A program made the translations under genes and the position numbers. The notes beneath the pieces were generated by a model. The model did not search any database, was not told where the DNA came from, and saw only the letters and a list, made by a program, of their open reading frames with translations. Below, piece after piece: positions 37,309 through 48,838 of a stretch of DNA of 64,000 nucleotides. The stretch's first letter is position 1, and each line of letters starts with the position of its first letter. The stretch covers positions 60,648,253-60,712,252 of the forward strand of contig CM043959.1 of assembly GCA_014529385.2 (NCBI GenBank). The letters run 5' to 3'. The DNA is from Adiantum capillus-veneris. Taxonomy: Eukaryota; Streptophyta; Polypodiopsida; Polypodiales; Pteridaceae.

Positions 37309-37581
37309 TATGCTACTCTGGAAGCCGGATTACACATTTTTTTGAAGCATGGGGTTCAAAGGTTGAGCATAAAAGGTGATGCCTTGTTAGTGGTGAAGCA
37401 AGTGCTGGGTGTGTGGAAGAGCAAGAACACCTCATTGAAGGAAATGTGCTTCATAATTAAAGGCCTGCTAAAAAAGTTAGAAGCATGGATCATCAGACAC
37501 ATTGAACGTTCTCTAAATGGAGAGGCACATGAAGCAACTCAAGGTATGATTGGGGAGCTATTTGTGTTGAGGACCACCTGA
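37309..37581 (+). pseudogene. Element 1 second RNase H, remainder
   Basis: Continues in the same frame after one TAA: YATLEAGLHIFLKHGVQRL, IKGDALLVVKQ (third catalytic Asp kept), then RHIERSLNGEAHEA, in which the last catalytic Asp is His (element 3 has NQEADALA). Integrase follows about 100 bases on. Confidence 0.75.
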
Positions 37582-37680
37582 CCTCTTTATCATGGCCGGG
37601 AAAGTTTGGCTCAAGAAGAGGAGTTTTTGCTAACAGGAATCATTCCAAAGGAGATTTAGAAGTCTAAGAAGTATGGCTTT

Positions 37681-38784
37681 GTGCGTAGAGCATACAGGTA
37701 CAAATTGATTGGTGATGTCTTATACATGAAAGGGACTGATCTCGTGTTGAGACGTGTACCTTGGCGGGAGGAGATTTACAGAGTGTTGGAAGAGAATCAT
37801 GAAGGCGCATGTGGTGGCCATTTTTCTGTAAAGATCACCTTGCATAAGATTTTGCAAGAGGGGTATGTATGGCATAGTTTGCACACGGATGTTCACCATT
37901 GCTGTAGGTCTTGCAATAGGTGTCAAGCATTTGGGAAGAGAGTGTTGAAGCCAGAGCTACGAAAAACCATTATGGCGTTTGATGTGTCTGAAAAGTGGGG
38001 GATTGATGCAATAGGCCCGTTACCTATCACAAGCAGGGGCAAAAGCTATATCTTGACGGCAGTAGACTAACTCTCTAGATGGGCAGAGGCTATAGCAGTA
38101 AAACAGATCACTGCAAAGGATGTGGAAAAATTTGTGTATGATGAAATATGTTGCAAGTTTGGGGTGCCATTAGAGCTACTTTCAGATAAGGGGCCAGGAT
38201 TTAGAGCTAAACTGCTAGACTTCTTATGCACAAAGATGAAGATTAGGCACCGGCATACCACTCCTTATTACCCGCATTGTAATGGCTTAAATGAAAGATT
38301 CAATGGTGAGTTGGTACAAATTCTTTCTAAAGTGACAGAGCATCAAGGAAATAATTGGGATTTGGAATTGCCTAGTGCATTATGGGCTTACCGTATTTCA
38401 GTGAAGACAGGTACAGGGTTTACTCCATTTCATTTGGTGTATGGAAAGGAAGCACTATTGCCTGTGGAGGTAGAGGTGCTTGCGGTCAAGATGTTAGAGA
38501 AGTTTCTTGGGCCGCCTAGTGATGCATTCAAAGAGAGGCTCTTGCAGTTACAAGAGGTCCAGTTGGATAGGATGAGCGCATTGGAGCATTATGGGCAGAT
38601 GCAGGATAAGGCTTTGGCAAAGATAAATGAAAAGGTCAAAAGTAAGGGTATCGAGAAACATGACTTGGTTTTGCGCTACAACAGTAAGCTGGACAACACC
38701 TTCCAAAAGAAGTTTCAAATTAAGTGGGAAGGCCCTTTCAAGGTAGTGGAGTGTTTTTCCAAATGGCACATATCAGCTGGCTAA
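37681..38784 (+). pseudogene. Element 1 integrase
   Basis: DNA-joining enzyme of the element. Zinc-binding His/Cys domain: ENHEGACGGHF and CRSCNRCQ. Catalytic core: WGIDAIGPLP (first Asp), LLSDKGPGF (second Asp), NGLNERFNG (Glu), so D, D and E are all present. A TAA at 38068-38070 stops the frame after LTAVD, where other elements continue YLTRW. The C-terminal GPF module KIKWEGPFKVVE-like is followed by a frameshift near 38757; the true end reads on to about 38963 in another frame. No chromodomain is seen. Confidence 0.82.
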
Positions 38785-38993
38785 CCAGGATGGTGTTCTA
38801 CATAAGTCAAGGGTAAATGGATTGCATCTTAAATTGTATCATGCTAGATTGATGATGGTGGAGCAAGATGAGCTGTCTGTGGATCAAGCAGTGTTGGTGA
38901 GGGATGAGGAGACATGTGATGTGGCGAGTCTCATATCTCTCTTTGCTGCTGCTGATCATGAATGATCTAGCAGGCTAGGGGATGGGCAAATTA
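38785..38993 (+). other. Element 1 integrase tail and polypurine tract
   Basis: After the frameshift the tail reads LHKSRVNGLHLKLYHARLMM and ends near 38963. The purine-rich CTAGGGGATGGGCAAATTA directly before TGTCAGG is the polypurine tract for plus-strand priming. Confidence 0.75.
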
Positions 38994-40131
38994 TGTCAGG
39001 AGTTTTTTGGAGCAAGGGATTGCGCATATGTACATACACATGCATGGTGCATCAAATAAAGAATTGCCCATTTTCCAGAGCCAGGTGGTTACGTGGGGCC
39101 CACATGTGTACAGGTAGGACAGCATGTACATAGTGCATCGATTTTCACTATCACCAGTACCAGTATGTTTTTTCTACAATAATGAGGAGTTTATAGCGCG
39201 TAAAACTTCTTGAGGAAGCTATCCGCGGGCCGACGACATGAGGTAAGCAGGTGCGTCAGATGGCATCTAGTGGCGTCAGGAGGGAGAACAGAGTCAATAT
39301 TTGCATGCGGATGAGGACGGACACAACGTGGGTGTTTTCTTGTGAGAGTTATGCAGAAAGGTCATAATTAGGACCACTTTTTGGGGCCACTTCACGTGGT
39401 TGCGAGACGCATTATTGAAAAGAAATGAGTGCCAGGTGTGCGGATGATGCAAAAAGGTGACAACTATGCATTGCGAGGTCAGTTTTTGGCCTGTTCGGGG
39501 TCCGTTTGAAGTCATCTAAAAGGCCAAGGGTGCCCAACTAATAAAGCTAAGTGTGGGAACTGAAAAAACTGAGAGAAGACCAGAAAAAACGTGGAGAAGA
39601 GAGGAGGAACAGCCGCAGGTGTGTTTTTGCTCATTTTGGAGCTTGTTTTGGTCGTAAATTGCTCATCCGAGGTAGGATTTGAGCACTTTGACATTGTAGA
39701 CTGGGGTTTTGGGCCGTTCCGGACGCAATGGTGCTGTCCATTTTGCCAAATTCCTCACTCTTTTTCTGCTATTTTTTTGTGTAAGTTTCTCCTATGAGCG
39801 AAGTTTCTGCTCTAGTTTGTGATTGTATCTCGCTTATTTTACCCATATTGTGTGAGCTATTCGCCCCATTGGTGTTGGCCCAAGGTCAATTGTATCTAAA
39901 CATCAGAAATTCTCCTCTTTTGAGATGAGTTTTTTGGGTGTGTGTGTGTGTGTGTCTGTGTGGAGTGGGCAAGTGGATAGTCTCTCTCCTCTCACTCCAG
40001 AGGTGTGTTCCCTGTCTCGGCCAGGTGTGTTGTCTAAGCCGAGTGGTGCCCCATAGTGTGTGTGTGTATCTTCCCAAGAGTGTGTGTCGGGTCGTTATAG
40101 AGGCGCTGTGTGTGTTTTCATCCTGCTCACA
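38994..40131 (+). repeat. Element 1 3' LTR
   Basis: 1138-base direct repeat of 31395-32539. Confidence 0.88.
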
Positions 40132-40135
40132 CCGT

Positions 40136-41277
40136 GTAATGTCGGATGACGTGGCATTCCATAAGCGGCTGTGCCCGTGCCAACTTTTTGAGGGCAAGGC
40201 CCTCCCAATAGCGATGTCGCTATTGCACATGGAGGGGAGGGGTCCCACAATGAAGATAAGGGGAGCCCGAGGCCATTCAAGGGTCTAGAAAATGGAAGTG
40301 GAGAGCCAAGGTCAAGCAAAGCAAGAGAGAGGAGTTCAAAGGATTCAAAGGCAAGTGCAAGGGTGGCCGAGTTGGGCGGACACTAGAGAGACGTGTACAC
40401 CATGTAGAAGCTACCAAAAATGAACTATAACAAGTGCTAGAAATGCAAAGCAAATTCCAAAAAGAGCTCAAAGTGAAGTGCACGAGATGAGAAGCACACC
40501 ATTTTTTCTTTTTTAGGCCTCCTAGATACACCCCTATAAAAGAATGTAAACGTGAAGGTTTTAGGGCTTTTTTCCAGAGGGTGTGATTGAAGGTTGCAAG
40601 CCTGTGTAGTGCAAAGATTGCCTTTAGAGTTGCATATTCTACTGTACTACCCTCCTACGCAATAATACCAAGTGTTATCACCTACATCTTGTGTTGCTTC
40701 CCCCCATTCCCCTTTTCTTTCCCTTGCTCCTTGTGTACTTGCCGGTGTTTGCAGAGGGTTTGCCTGCAACTTGAAGGGTGTCACTAGGAGGGTAGAGTTG
40801 GGGTGTTTTGTGAGTAAAAAGGGTGAGTTGAGCAGTGTGGGTGTGTTTAAGTTGAAGGGTGTTTCTTGCAAGGTGTGAGGCATTAGCTCGGTGGGCTACA
40901 GTGGGATTGTTAATGCAAATTAGCCAATTTGAAGGTGTTATTTGAGAGGTTAGGGGCTCGGGGGGTGCACTATATTATCATGTTAATGTATAATGTGAGT
41001 TCGAAAGGAGGGGTTTTAAAATGCAAAACATTTAGGCAATTTAACATAGATACATTAAAATAAGGGGTTTTTAAATTAAATTTTGGAAAAAAATCCTAAA
41101 ATAAGGGGTCATTTTTTTCATTCATACATGTTAAAAGAGGGGTTTTTTTAATACCCGGCGAATGCACGGAGTACTGAATGGTGAGCCCCCCGAGGTTAGG
41201 GGTGCTGTGGAATCCCTGGGTTATAGAGAGGCAAAAAACTTGGTGTACTGGGTGTGTTCCCTATTCCCCCCTCTCCA
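40136..41277 (+). repeat. Element 2 5' LTR, second part
   Basis: Matches 47777-48669 apart from the inserted MITE at 40957-41194. It holds a TATA box (TATAAAAG at 40534-40541), also present at 48179-48186 in the 3' LTR, so transcription should start about 30 bases later. It ends CTCTCCA. Confidence 0.85.
40957..41194. mobile_element. hAT-like MITE in the LTR of element 2
   Basis: 238 bases, non-coding. Ends CTCGGGGGGTGCAC at the left and CTCGGGGGGCTCACC read inward from the right. The 8-bp target GTTAGGGG is duplicated at 40949-40956 and 41195-41202. The 3' LTR of the same element has the site once (48589-48596), so the insertion came after element 2 transposed. An 8-bp duplication suggests the hAT superfamily, although the terminal bases are not its usual CAGGG or TAGGG. 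Confidence 0.8.
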
Positions 41278-41282
41278 TCTTC

Positions 41283-41302
41283 TAGTGCCCCGATTGAGGA
41301 CT
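41283..41302 (+). promoter_or_regulatory. Element 2 primer binding site
   Basis: TAGTGCCCCGATTGAGGAC, about five bases after the LTR end. Elements 1, 3 and 4 carry related sequences at the same place; the element 3 form TGGTGCCCCCACTGAGGA looks least changed. Confidence 0.6.
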
Positions 41303-41354
41303 AGTTGATTGCTTGTCAGTGTTGATCAAAGACAATTATTTCCATCAAGGAGAG

Positions 41355-42199
41355 ATGGCAGCACATAGTTATGGACCATTTTTCACCAGAGAAGGAGATT
41401 CGAAAGAGTGGATGGCCGATTTCGAGTTGTATATGCTATCACTGCATATGCCAAATGAAGATAGCAAAATGCAAACGATTCCGTTGTTGATGCGGGGAAA
41501 AGCAAAGACATGGTTCTATGCTTTGGAGGGAGAGCCAAGACTTATGTGGCTGGTGTTGCAGACCCGTTTTCTATAGGATTTTTGAAAAGAGGTATCTCCT
41601 GCGATTTGGATGCAAGATTGAAAACTTTGAAGCAGGACGTGAACGAGGAATTTAGCGTCTTCCTCGCCCGCTTTGAAGAGTGCTGGAGGGACTTTGCAGT
41701 GGCCATGCAATTGGTCAATGGTGGTGAATACTTTAAACTGGAAAAGTTTATGGCTTGTTTGCATCCCAAAGTTCGTGAAAAGGTGGATTTCAAGGGCCCA
41801 GAGAATTACAATGGGGCTATTGCTATTGCATGGTCTAAGAGCCGGAAAATAAAGAAGAAGATTGAGCAAGGTGTGTTGGGGTAAGAGGCGATGGTTCCCA
41901 ATCCAACTTCGAGTCCGAGAGAAGAAGTTCAAACGGAGAATCAGCCCAATCAAGGGGTAGCAACCGTTCCTCAACAATGGGTACGTACAGTTCAAGATTT
42001 GTCTGAGGAAATGCAAAAGTTGCGTTTAAGTGTTATGGAAAGAGGTCAAGCAAGGACAGGAAGAGGCAGAACTAGGCAATTGCATGGCAGGTGTTACAAT
42101 TGTGGAGAGGAAGGTCACTATGCTCTAGATTGCCCTCACCCACCAAGGGAAAGGGGCTGCATGTATCCTCTGTTTGGTCGACGCAAGGGTCAGGCATAG
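41355..42199 (+). pseudogene. Element 2 gag
   Basis: Starts at MAAHSYGPFF and continues with EWMADFELYMLSLHM and FYALEGEP; the frame shifts near 41570, then EEFSVFLARFEECWRDFAVAM and FMACLHPKVREKVDF. A third frame carries the zinc knuckle CYNCGEEGHYALDC near 42096-42137. The same capsid sequence, more decayed, is found on the minus strand in element 4 (50106-50945), so these two elements are close relatives. Confidence 0.8.
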
Positions 42200-42316
42200 T
42201 TTAATGGCCAAAGAGAGAAGCAAGCGGTTGAAAACCAAGCACAGGCGGCTCCATCAGGTAATGATGAAGCACAAAGGTTTAACATTATTGGTGTTGACAG
42301 GCAGGAGGTTGACATT

Positions 42317-42895
42317 ATGGCCAACAAAAGAGCACGAGGTGAAAGAGACACTGAGATGGAGTGTGAAACTAGAGCAAAGAAGGGGAAAGAAAAGGTAAAT
42401 GAAGGTAGAGAGCATCCAGAGCAAAGCAGAAGAAGGCGAAGACAAAGAATTACCCAAAAGGATTTTCAGTTGGGACGCGGTAATCCGGAGTATGATTTGA
42501 TAAGAGATGTTCAAAATCAAAAGGCTAACATCACTTTTGGACAGCTGCTTACATTAAACCCTAATTTAAGAAGGCAGTGGTCAACCAATGTCAGTACGAG
42601 GCTTCCTCGAGTGGGAGGAGATGTGAATGCGGTACAAAATCTAGCCTTAAAGGTGGGGAGTCCGACCGATGTGCTTCCGATGGTGAATGTTTTGCTTGAG
42701 AAGAAGAAACATGTTCAAGCCTACATCGATGGTGGTGCCCAAGTCTGTGTGATTACTAAATATCCTATGAGGGATATTGGCATTAAAGCTGTTGTAAGGT
42801 CCAATGTGAAAATGAGGATGGATAATCATGCCAAAGATTGTTGTTTAGGAGTGACACACGATGTGAAGGTAAAGGTTATGGGAGTTGAATGCTGA
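42317..42895 (+). pseudogene. Element 2 gag-protease linker and protease
   Basis: A basic linker with QKDFQLGRGNPEYDLIRDV, then the aspartic protease: AYIDGGAQVCVITKY with catalytic Asp, and KMRMDNHAKDCCLGV. The frame ends at a TGA after MGVEC. The ILGRPWL segment follows in another frame near 42940 (ILGRPWLLEIGAKQDW by comparison of frames). Confidence 0.78.
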
Positions 42896-43322
42896 ATCGA
42901 TCTTTTTGTCATGAAAGCGTGAGAAAATGCTTATCCAATTATATTGGGGAGGCCATGGTTGTTGGAAATTGGAGCCAAGCAAGATTGGTAGAACAGGGTG
43001 TTTACCTTGCCGGATCGGGAAAATGGAGGACGTTGGATCTAAAGACCAAGGAGAGTCCCATCCATCAGCTGGTGGAGATAATCGAGATTTCAGTACTAGT
43101 TATGAGTATGAAATTGAGTCTACTTATGAAGAAGGGTTGACCAGTGTCAAAGAGGAGGAGAGTGACAAGGATTTATTGAAGCTGGATACAGATTTATTCG
43201 GAATCATAGTAGACTCTACCATTGCAAGGAGAAGTATGAAAGTTCCTTTTTGTAGTCTTTAGGCTAAAGAGGTCGAAGATATGCTAGGTACATATTGAAC
43301 AAAGCAAGAGAAGGAAGGGTAT

Positions 43323-44740
43323 ATGAACCTATGTGCATCCTACCCTGACCTATTTGCAATAGAGTATAAGGATCTAAGGGGAGCCAAAGGAGTGGAGCAT
43401 CAGATTCTACTTAAAGAAGGATACATGCCAAAAGCACAGAAGCTCAGGAGGTTGGGAGATATTCAGAAGGAGGCTCTATGGCCAGAGATCAACAAGTTGC
43501 TTGAGGTAGGTATTATATATCCAGTAAAGGAGTCTGAGTGGGTCTCTGCTATTGTCATTACCCCAAAGAAAAATTGAAAATGGCAAGTATGTGTAGATTA
43601 TAAGCCTTTGAATTTTGCAACCAAGCAGAATCATTACCCCGTGCCATTTCAAGATGAGATTTTAGACCAGGTTGTCGGACATGAATGCTATTCCATTATG
43701 GATGGTTTTTCAGGATATTTTTAGATTGGTATTGCTTTGGAGGACCAGTTAAAGACTACCTTCATTTCTCCATGGGGTTCCTTTGCCTACCGCAGGATGC
43801 CTTTTGGACTGGTGAATGCGTATGCGACATTTCAAGATTGGACAAACAAGGTGTTCGGGCCATACTTGGGTAAATTCATCAGAGTGTTTATGGATGATAT
43901 TGGTTGCTATAGTTCCAGGGCAAAACATTTGTCCAAGTTAAGGCTATGTTTTCAAAGGCTAGATGAAGAAGGAGATCAATTGAATCCAAAGAAGTGCAAG
44001 GTAGCACAACCAAGGGTTCAGTTTTGCTGGGTCATGTGGTATCACAAAACGGAATTGAAGCAGACCCAGAGAAGGTGAAAGCATTGGTTCTTATGGAGCC
44101 TCCAAACAGTGCAACGAGATTGGCGTCATTCGTACATAAGTTAAAGCATTTATCCCGCTTCTTTTGGATGTTGTCTCAATATGTATACCCTCTTCAGAAA
44201 AGGGCTCAACATGTGCATGGATTTCAATGGGATAAGGAAGCTCAAGAGGCATTTGACAAAGTGAAAGGTATTCTATGTCAGTTACCTACAATATCCCCTC
44301 CTAACCATGAGGATGATTTTTATTTTGCTATGATGGTGGGAACAATGGCTATCGGAGCAGTATTTCTACAAAAAGTGGGAAGGAGCTATAAGCCTACTTA
44401 CTTCGAGAGCAGGGTCATTAGTCTAGGGGAAGCTACTTATACGGAGGTGGAACAATGGGTGATGGATTTGGTCTTTGCCTGTAGAAAGTTCCAAGTATAT
44501 TTGATCGTTCGAAAGTTTTATGTATTGTCTGCTAACAATCTTATTCCTGAAGTGGTGCTACACTTGAAGCCAGGGAAACGAATCATGAAGTGGTTAATAG
44601 AGATTCAAGGATTTGAGTTTGAGTTCAAAGTGGATCACACGAGACGGTCTCATTTGGCAGATATCCTAGTCAACAAGGAGGTTGAGTTACCAGTTTATCC
44701 AAGAGTGATACGAGAGGAGGATAAGGAGGAACCGACTCGG
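43323..44740 (+). pseudogene. Element 2 reverse transcriptase and first RNase H
   Basis: RT is cut by a stop after ITPKKN (43575-43577), another in the DGFSGYF segment (43723-43725), and frameshifts near 44030. Recognisable parts: WVSAIVITPKKN, VDYKPLNFATKQNHYPVPF, LKTTFISPWGSFAYRRMPFGL, and RVFMDDIGCYSS with the two catalytic Asp. First RNase H: FYFAMMVGTMAIGAVFLQ in place of a TDAS motif, so no catalytic Asp there. The RT-RNase H connection ends in FEFKVDHTRRSHLADIL. Confidence 0.8.
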
Positions 44741-44754
44741 AAGGGGCCTTCACT

Positions 44755-45072
44755 ATGTGGTTTGATGGCGGTTACAGAAGGGTAACACAGAAAGCAGGTG
44801 GAGGTGTGGTCATTCAAGACCCGCACGGCACAATTATTTTTTCCAAAGCTTACGACTTGGAGGATCTACATACCAACAATGAAGCAGAATATCTTACTTT
44901 ACATCTGGGACTCAAGCTGTACATTGAGTTTGGCATATCAAGGTTAGTAGTAAAAGGTGATGCTCTACTAGTTGTCAAACAACTTTTGGGCCAATGGCAG
45001 GTAAAGAGGGATTCCCTCAAGAATTGTTTTTTTTCCATAAAGAAGCTGTTGAAGTTTTTTGAAGCAGTGTAG
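44755..45072 (+). pseudogene. Element 2 second (archaeal-type) RNase H
   Basis: MWFDGGYRRVTQKAGGGVVI (first Asp), LHTNNEAEYLTLHLGLKLY (Glu) and VVKGDALLVVKQLLG (Asp). It overlaps the end of the preceding frame by a frameshift and stops early before the last catalytic Asp. Together with the degenerate RNase H before it, this is the dual arrangement of Tat elements. Confidence 0.82.
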
Positions 45073-45142
45073 TTCAAACATGTGAGAAGAGAAAAAAACC
45101 ATGAAGAGATCGGTTGGCTAGCAGGGTTGTGTTCAGACTCAA

Positions 45143-46480
45143 GTGCCGAGTTTGTATGTGGGACCAGCCACTTATGCAGGTAGAGAGACTTTGAAGGATA
45201 TTGATGATTTCTTGAGTACATGTCAATGTTCTGTCTTGCTTTCCAAGCTACAAAAGAGAAGAGTTGTTCAAAAGGCTAAAAAGTTCACTCTCATTGGAGA
45301 GGATCTTATGATGCACGGTAGAGATGGGGTGCTACGTCGTGTCCTTTACAAGGAAGAGATCGGTATGGTATTGGAGCAATGCCACGAAGAAAGTGGTCAT
45401 CAAGGTAAGAGTCAAGTCTTGTTTCGTATCTTAAGAAGTGGGTTCTGGTGGCCTTCTGTTGTGCGAGATGTCCATTATTGGTGCAAGACATGTCATCAGT
45501 CCCAAGTGATGGGTGAAAGACGACTGGTAGCCGAGCACCAAGGGGCTATCATCGCACATGATGCCTTTGAAAAGTGGGGTTTGGATGCAATTTGTCCATT
45601 GCCCAAGTCAGTGATGAGTGGTAAGAAATATGTGGTAGTGGCCATAGACTACCTTACCCGGTGGGTCGAGGCTAAAGCGGTCAAAGAGGTAAATGCACAT
45701 ACTATTGCTCAGTTTGTATTTGATTGCATATGTTGTCATTTTGGAGTGCCTTGGGTGCTTACATCGGATCGAGGACAAGGGTTTAAGTTGGTGCGTGCCC
45801 TGGTGGACAAATTGGGGATTCAACACCGATTTTCATCTCCATACCATCCGCAGTGCAATGGTTTGGTAGAGAGTGCCAATGGGTAGATATTCAAGATGCT
45901 TATGAAGTACATATACCAGCAAGTTGAAGGGTGGGAATCTAACCTTGACAAATTTTTGTGGGCTTACAGGACTTCATATAAGGTGGCGACCAACTTTACT
46001 CCATATGAGTTGGTATATGGCAGGGAAGCGGTACTACCTGTGCATGTGCAATTAGGGGTTCTCAAAGGTTTGTGGTGAATTGATAAGACTCATCAAAATG
46101 TTTTGCAGGATAGGATTACAAGTCTTGAAACTTTGAAGATGGATCATGAGGCAACTATAGATTTTTATGTGAAGCAGTGAGAGAAAAGGGTAGCAAAGTT
46201 CAACCAACATTTTCCAGCAAAGCGGATTGAGAAGGGTGATCTAGTGATGAAGTATGAGAGCTATCTTGACTTCACCTTTTAGAAGAACTTCAAAAAAAAG
46301 TGGACGGGACCTTACAAGGTTCATAAAGTTTTTCCCAATGGTACTTATGCACTAATAAGGATGGATAGTCGGTTCCTCAAACACAGGGTTGATGGTCTGC
46401 GTCTCAAGCTCTATTTTGAAAGGGAGTTGGTGCCAACACTACGTCAGATTCTTATGGAGGGGGTTGGGAAACCAACCTAA
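45143..46480 (+). pseudogene. Element 2 integrase
   Basis: Zinc domain: QCHEESGHQGKSQ and CKTCHQSQ. Core: WGLDAICPLP (Asp), VAIDYLTRWVEAKAV, VLTSDRGQGF (Asp) and NGLVESANG (Glu), then a TAG at 45883-45885. The frame resumes as FKMLMKYIYQQ and NFTPYELVYGREAVLPV, then further stops. The C-terminal KKWTGPYKVHKVFPNGTY (GPY/F module) is seen near 46295-46350. No chromodomain follows. Confidence 0.8.
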
Positions 46481-46627
46481 ACAATGCCCCATATGTTAGG
46501 AATACAACTGTGTACATACGGTCAAGTTTTTTGAAATTTCTCATAGTGTGTTCAATGTTTGCAGTTTATAAGGTGATCAAGCTTTTATGTGGTTGAGCAT
46601 AAATGCTCAACTACGGGGTGGCAATGA

Positions 46628-48669
46628 TGGTGCAGCCAAAGTGTGTCGACTCTAGAAGGTGGCATGGGCAGATATATGCAGGCTAGCAAAAGCATGGCAA
46701 AGGGCTCAAGTAGCTAGGAAAATCATGGGCTGATAGGTAGCAGCAGAGTTGTATGACTGATGCGGTTTATAGGCCAAGAAAGGCTCCAAAAGAGGCTAAT
46801 TTGGGTAACAGGTGAAGGAGATTCAAGGTGCAGTCTTTGGGTTTAAGAATATAAAGCTTGAAGTGTGAAGGAATAGGTCTAGACGACTCATCAAACCGAG
46901 CTACAGAGCCCAAGTTATGGAAGGTTGAAGGTTCAATGTGTAGCAGATTCTTTTCGGATAGAGCAGCTGGGGACAGGTGGTCCAAGTGGACGACAGGGTT
47001 CAGGTGTGTAGTGCTTGATTTATGGAGCCTACCCATCTTTTCAGATTGCAGATAGGAGCCACGGATTGCAAGTTATGGCCAATTGAAGTGTTGCTGGGGG
47101 CTAGGTTGGTGCCTACCTGACCACATGGGGAAGTGTGCCATCTGGCGCCTTTTGAGCCTCGACAAGGTTCTAGAGTACGGTATGCATCATACGGAGCTAG
47201 CAAGAATTGATTGTATGTCCAACAGAGCCTAGAGTAGGAAGCTAAATCAGTCTGAAAGTTGGGTGCATTTGCCCAAAATTGGCTACAGGTGGTTGTCTTG
47301 GTTTTTGCGGCCTCAGTTTGAGGGCTCGCGGCATGGTGAAATGCAGTGAGGTTGGATGAGTTTAGTGCCGATTGGATGAGTTTTTGACCGGGCTTTACAG
47401 CTTGGCAGTCCATTATGGGAACAGGGAATGGGAGCCTAGAGGAAAGTGGCCAAAAAAACTAAGCATGGAGTCTTTTTTTAAAAACAATTCCAAGGGCCTT
47501 GGAGGTTTGATCAACCCGTGGATTGCCACGTGGTAGGGGGGTCTAGTCCCACATGTGCTAGCTGGAATCAAAGAATTAGGGTACATTACCCAGGCCGTGA
47601 GGCTTTTGTAAGTCATGTGGTGATGAGGGAGCTCCGTGGTGCGTTAGCGATGGCAGACCGTAGAAGCTCTGTGTGGTGGTGCTTCTGGCGGCATTGGGTG
47701 TTGTTTTGGGCCTGGTGGCACCGGGATGGCGGCGGACGAATGCGCGACAGTGTTACTGCATCCGGCGGCGTTGCCGTGTGATGTCAGATGATGTGGTGTT
47801 CCATAAGCGGCTGTGCCCGCGCGAACGTTTTGAGGGCAAGGCCCTCGCAATAGCGATGTCGCTATTGCACATGGAGGGGAAGGGTCACACAATGAAGAGA
47901 AGGCGAGCCCGAGGCCATTCAAGGGTCTAGCAAAGGGAAGTGGAGAGACAAGGTCAAGCAAAGCAAGAGAGAGGAGTTCAAAGTATTCAAAGGGCAAGTG
48001 TAAGGGCGGCCAAGTTGGGCGGACACTAGAGAGATGTGTACACCATGCAGAAGCTACCAAAAATGAACTATAACAAGTGCTAGAAATGCAAAGCAAATTC
48101 CAAAAAGAGCTCAAAGTGAAGAGCACGAGATGAAAAGTACACCCATTATTTCTTTTTTAGGCCTCCTAGATACACCCCTATAAAAGAATGTAAACGTGAA
48201 GGTTTTAGGGCTTTTTTGCCAGAGGGTGTGATTGAAGGTTGCAAGCCCGTTTAGTGCAAAGCTTGCCTTTAGAGTTGCATATTCTATTGTACTAACCCCC
48301 TACGCAATAATACCAAGTGTTAGCACCTACATCTTGTGTTGCTTCCCCCCATTCCCCTTTTCTTTCCCTTGCGCCTTGTGTACTTGCCGGTGTTTGCAGA
48401 GGGTTTGCCTGCAGCTTGAAGGGTGTCACTAGGAGGGTAGAGTTGGGGTGTTTTGTGAGTAAAAAAGTTGAGCAGTGTGGGTATGTTTATGTTGAAGGGT
48501 GTTTCTTGCAAGGTGCAAGGCGTTAGCTCGGTGTGCTACGGTGGGATTGTTAATGCAAATCAGCCAATTTAAAGGTGTTATTTGAGAGGTTAGGGGTGGT
48601 GTGGAATCTCTAGGGTATAGAAAGGCAGACATTTGGTGTACTAGGTGTGTTCCCTATTCCCCCTCTCCA
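46628..48669 (+). repeat. Element 2 3' LTR
   Basis: 2042 bases, uninterrupted copy of the 5' LTR. It serves as the empty-site control for element 1 (site near 47771-47780) and for the MITE (48589-48596). TATA box at 48179-48186. Confidence 0.87.
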
Positions 48670-48838
48670 CCGGCTCGGAATTAGTCCCCGACAAACATTC
48701 AAAGCTTTGTAACCTGGCGACCATGAGTCTGATTATTGATCCGTAAAGATCGACACGCTCCACACTTCAAGCTCTTTAGACATACACTTCAAAACCTCCC
48801 TTGCCAAACCTACACTTCATCACAGTTTGGCTGCACCA
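48670..48838 (-). repeat. Element 4 3' LTR, first piece (start of LTR)
   Basis: On the minus strand the LTR begins TGGTGCAGCCAAACTGTG at 48838, nearly the same as the LTR start of element 2 (TGGTGCAGCCAAAGTGTG). It is preceded by the polypurine tract. CCGG at 48670-48673 is the target duplication of element 2. Confidence 0.75.

Larger units (their letters stand above)
31395..40131 (+). mobile_element. Gypsy element 1 (Tat lineage), inserted in the LTR of element 2
   Basis: Plus-strand retrotransposon, 8.7 kb. LTRs 31395-32539 (1145 bases) and 38994-40131 (1138 bases) start TGTGAGG/TGTCAGG and end CTCACA. CCGT is duplicated at 31391-31394 and 40132-40135. The 3' LTR of element 2 has the same site empty (GTTGCCGTGTGATGTC near 47770), proving the insertion. 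A primer site (TTGGCGTCCCCACGGAGGA) follows the 5' LTR, and a polypurine tract (CTAGGGGATGGGCAAATTA) precedes the 3' LTR. Gag-pol order is gag, PR, RT, RNase H, second RNase H, integrase, with a few stops and frameshifts. Confidence 0.88.
30250..48669 (+). mobile_element. Gypsy element 2 (Tat lineage), interrupted by element 1
   Basis: Plus-strand Ty3/gypsy retrotransposon. The 5' LTR is 30250-31394 plus 40136-41277, interrupted by element 1 and by a MITE; the 3' LTR is 46628-48669. CCGG is duplicated at 30246-30249 and 48670-48673. The primer site follows the 5' LTR (TAGTGCCCCGATTGAGGAC near 41283) and the polypurine tract ACGGGGTGGCAATGA precedes the 3' LTR. Interior order: gag, protease, RT, RNase H, second RNase H, integrase, as in the Tat group. 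Many stops and frameshifts show it is dead. Confidence 0.85.

Noticed and set aside
38600-38993. Chromodomain after the integrase of gypsy element 1
   Set aside because: The integrase tail ends with the GPF module and a short tail; no chromodomain pattern is visible, and the dual RNase H speaks for the Tat lineage.
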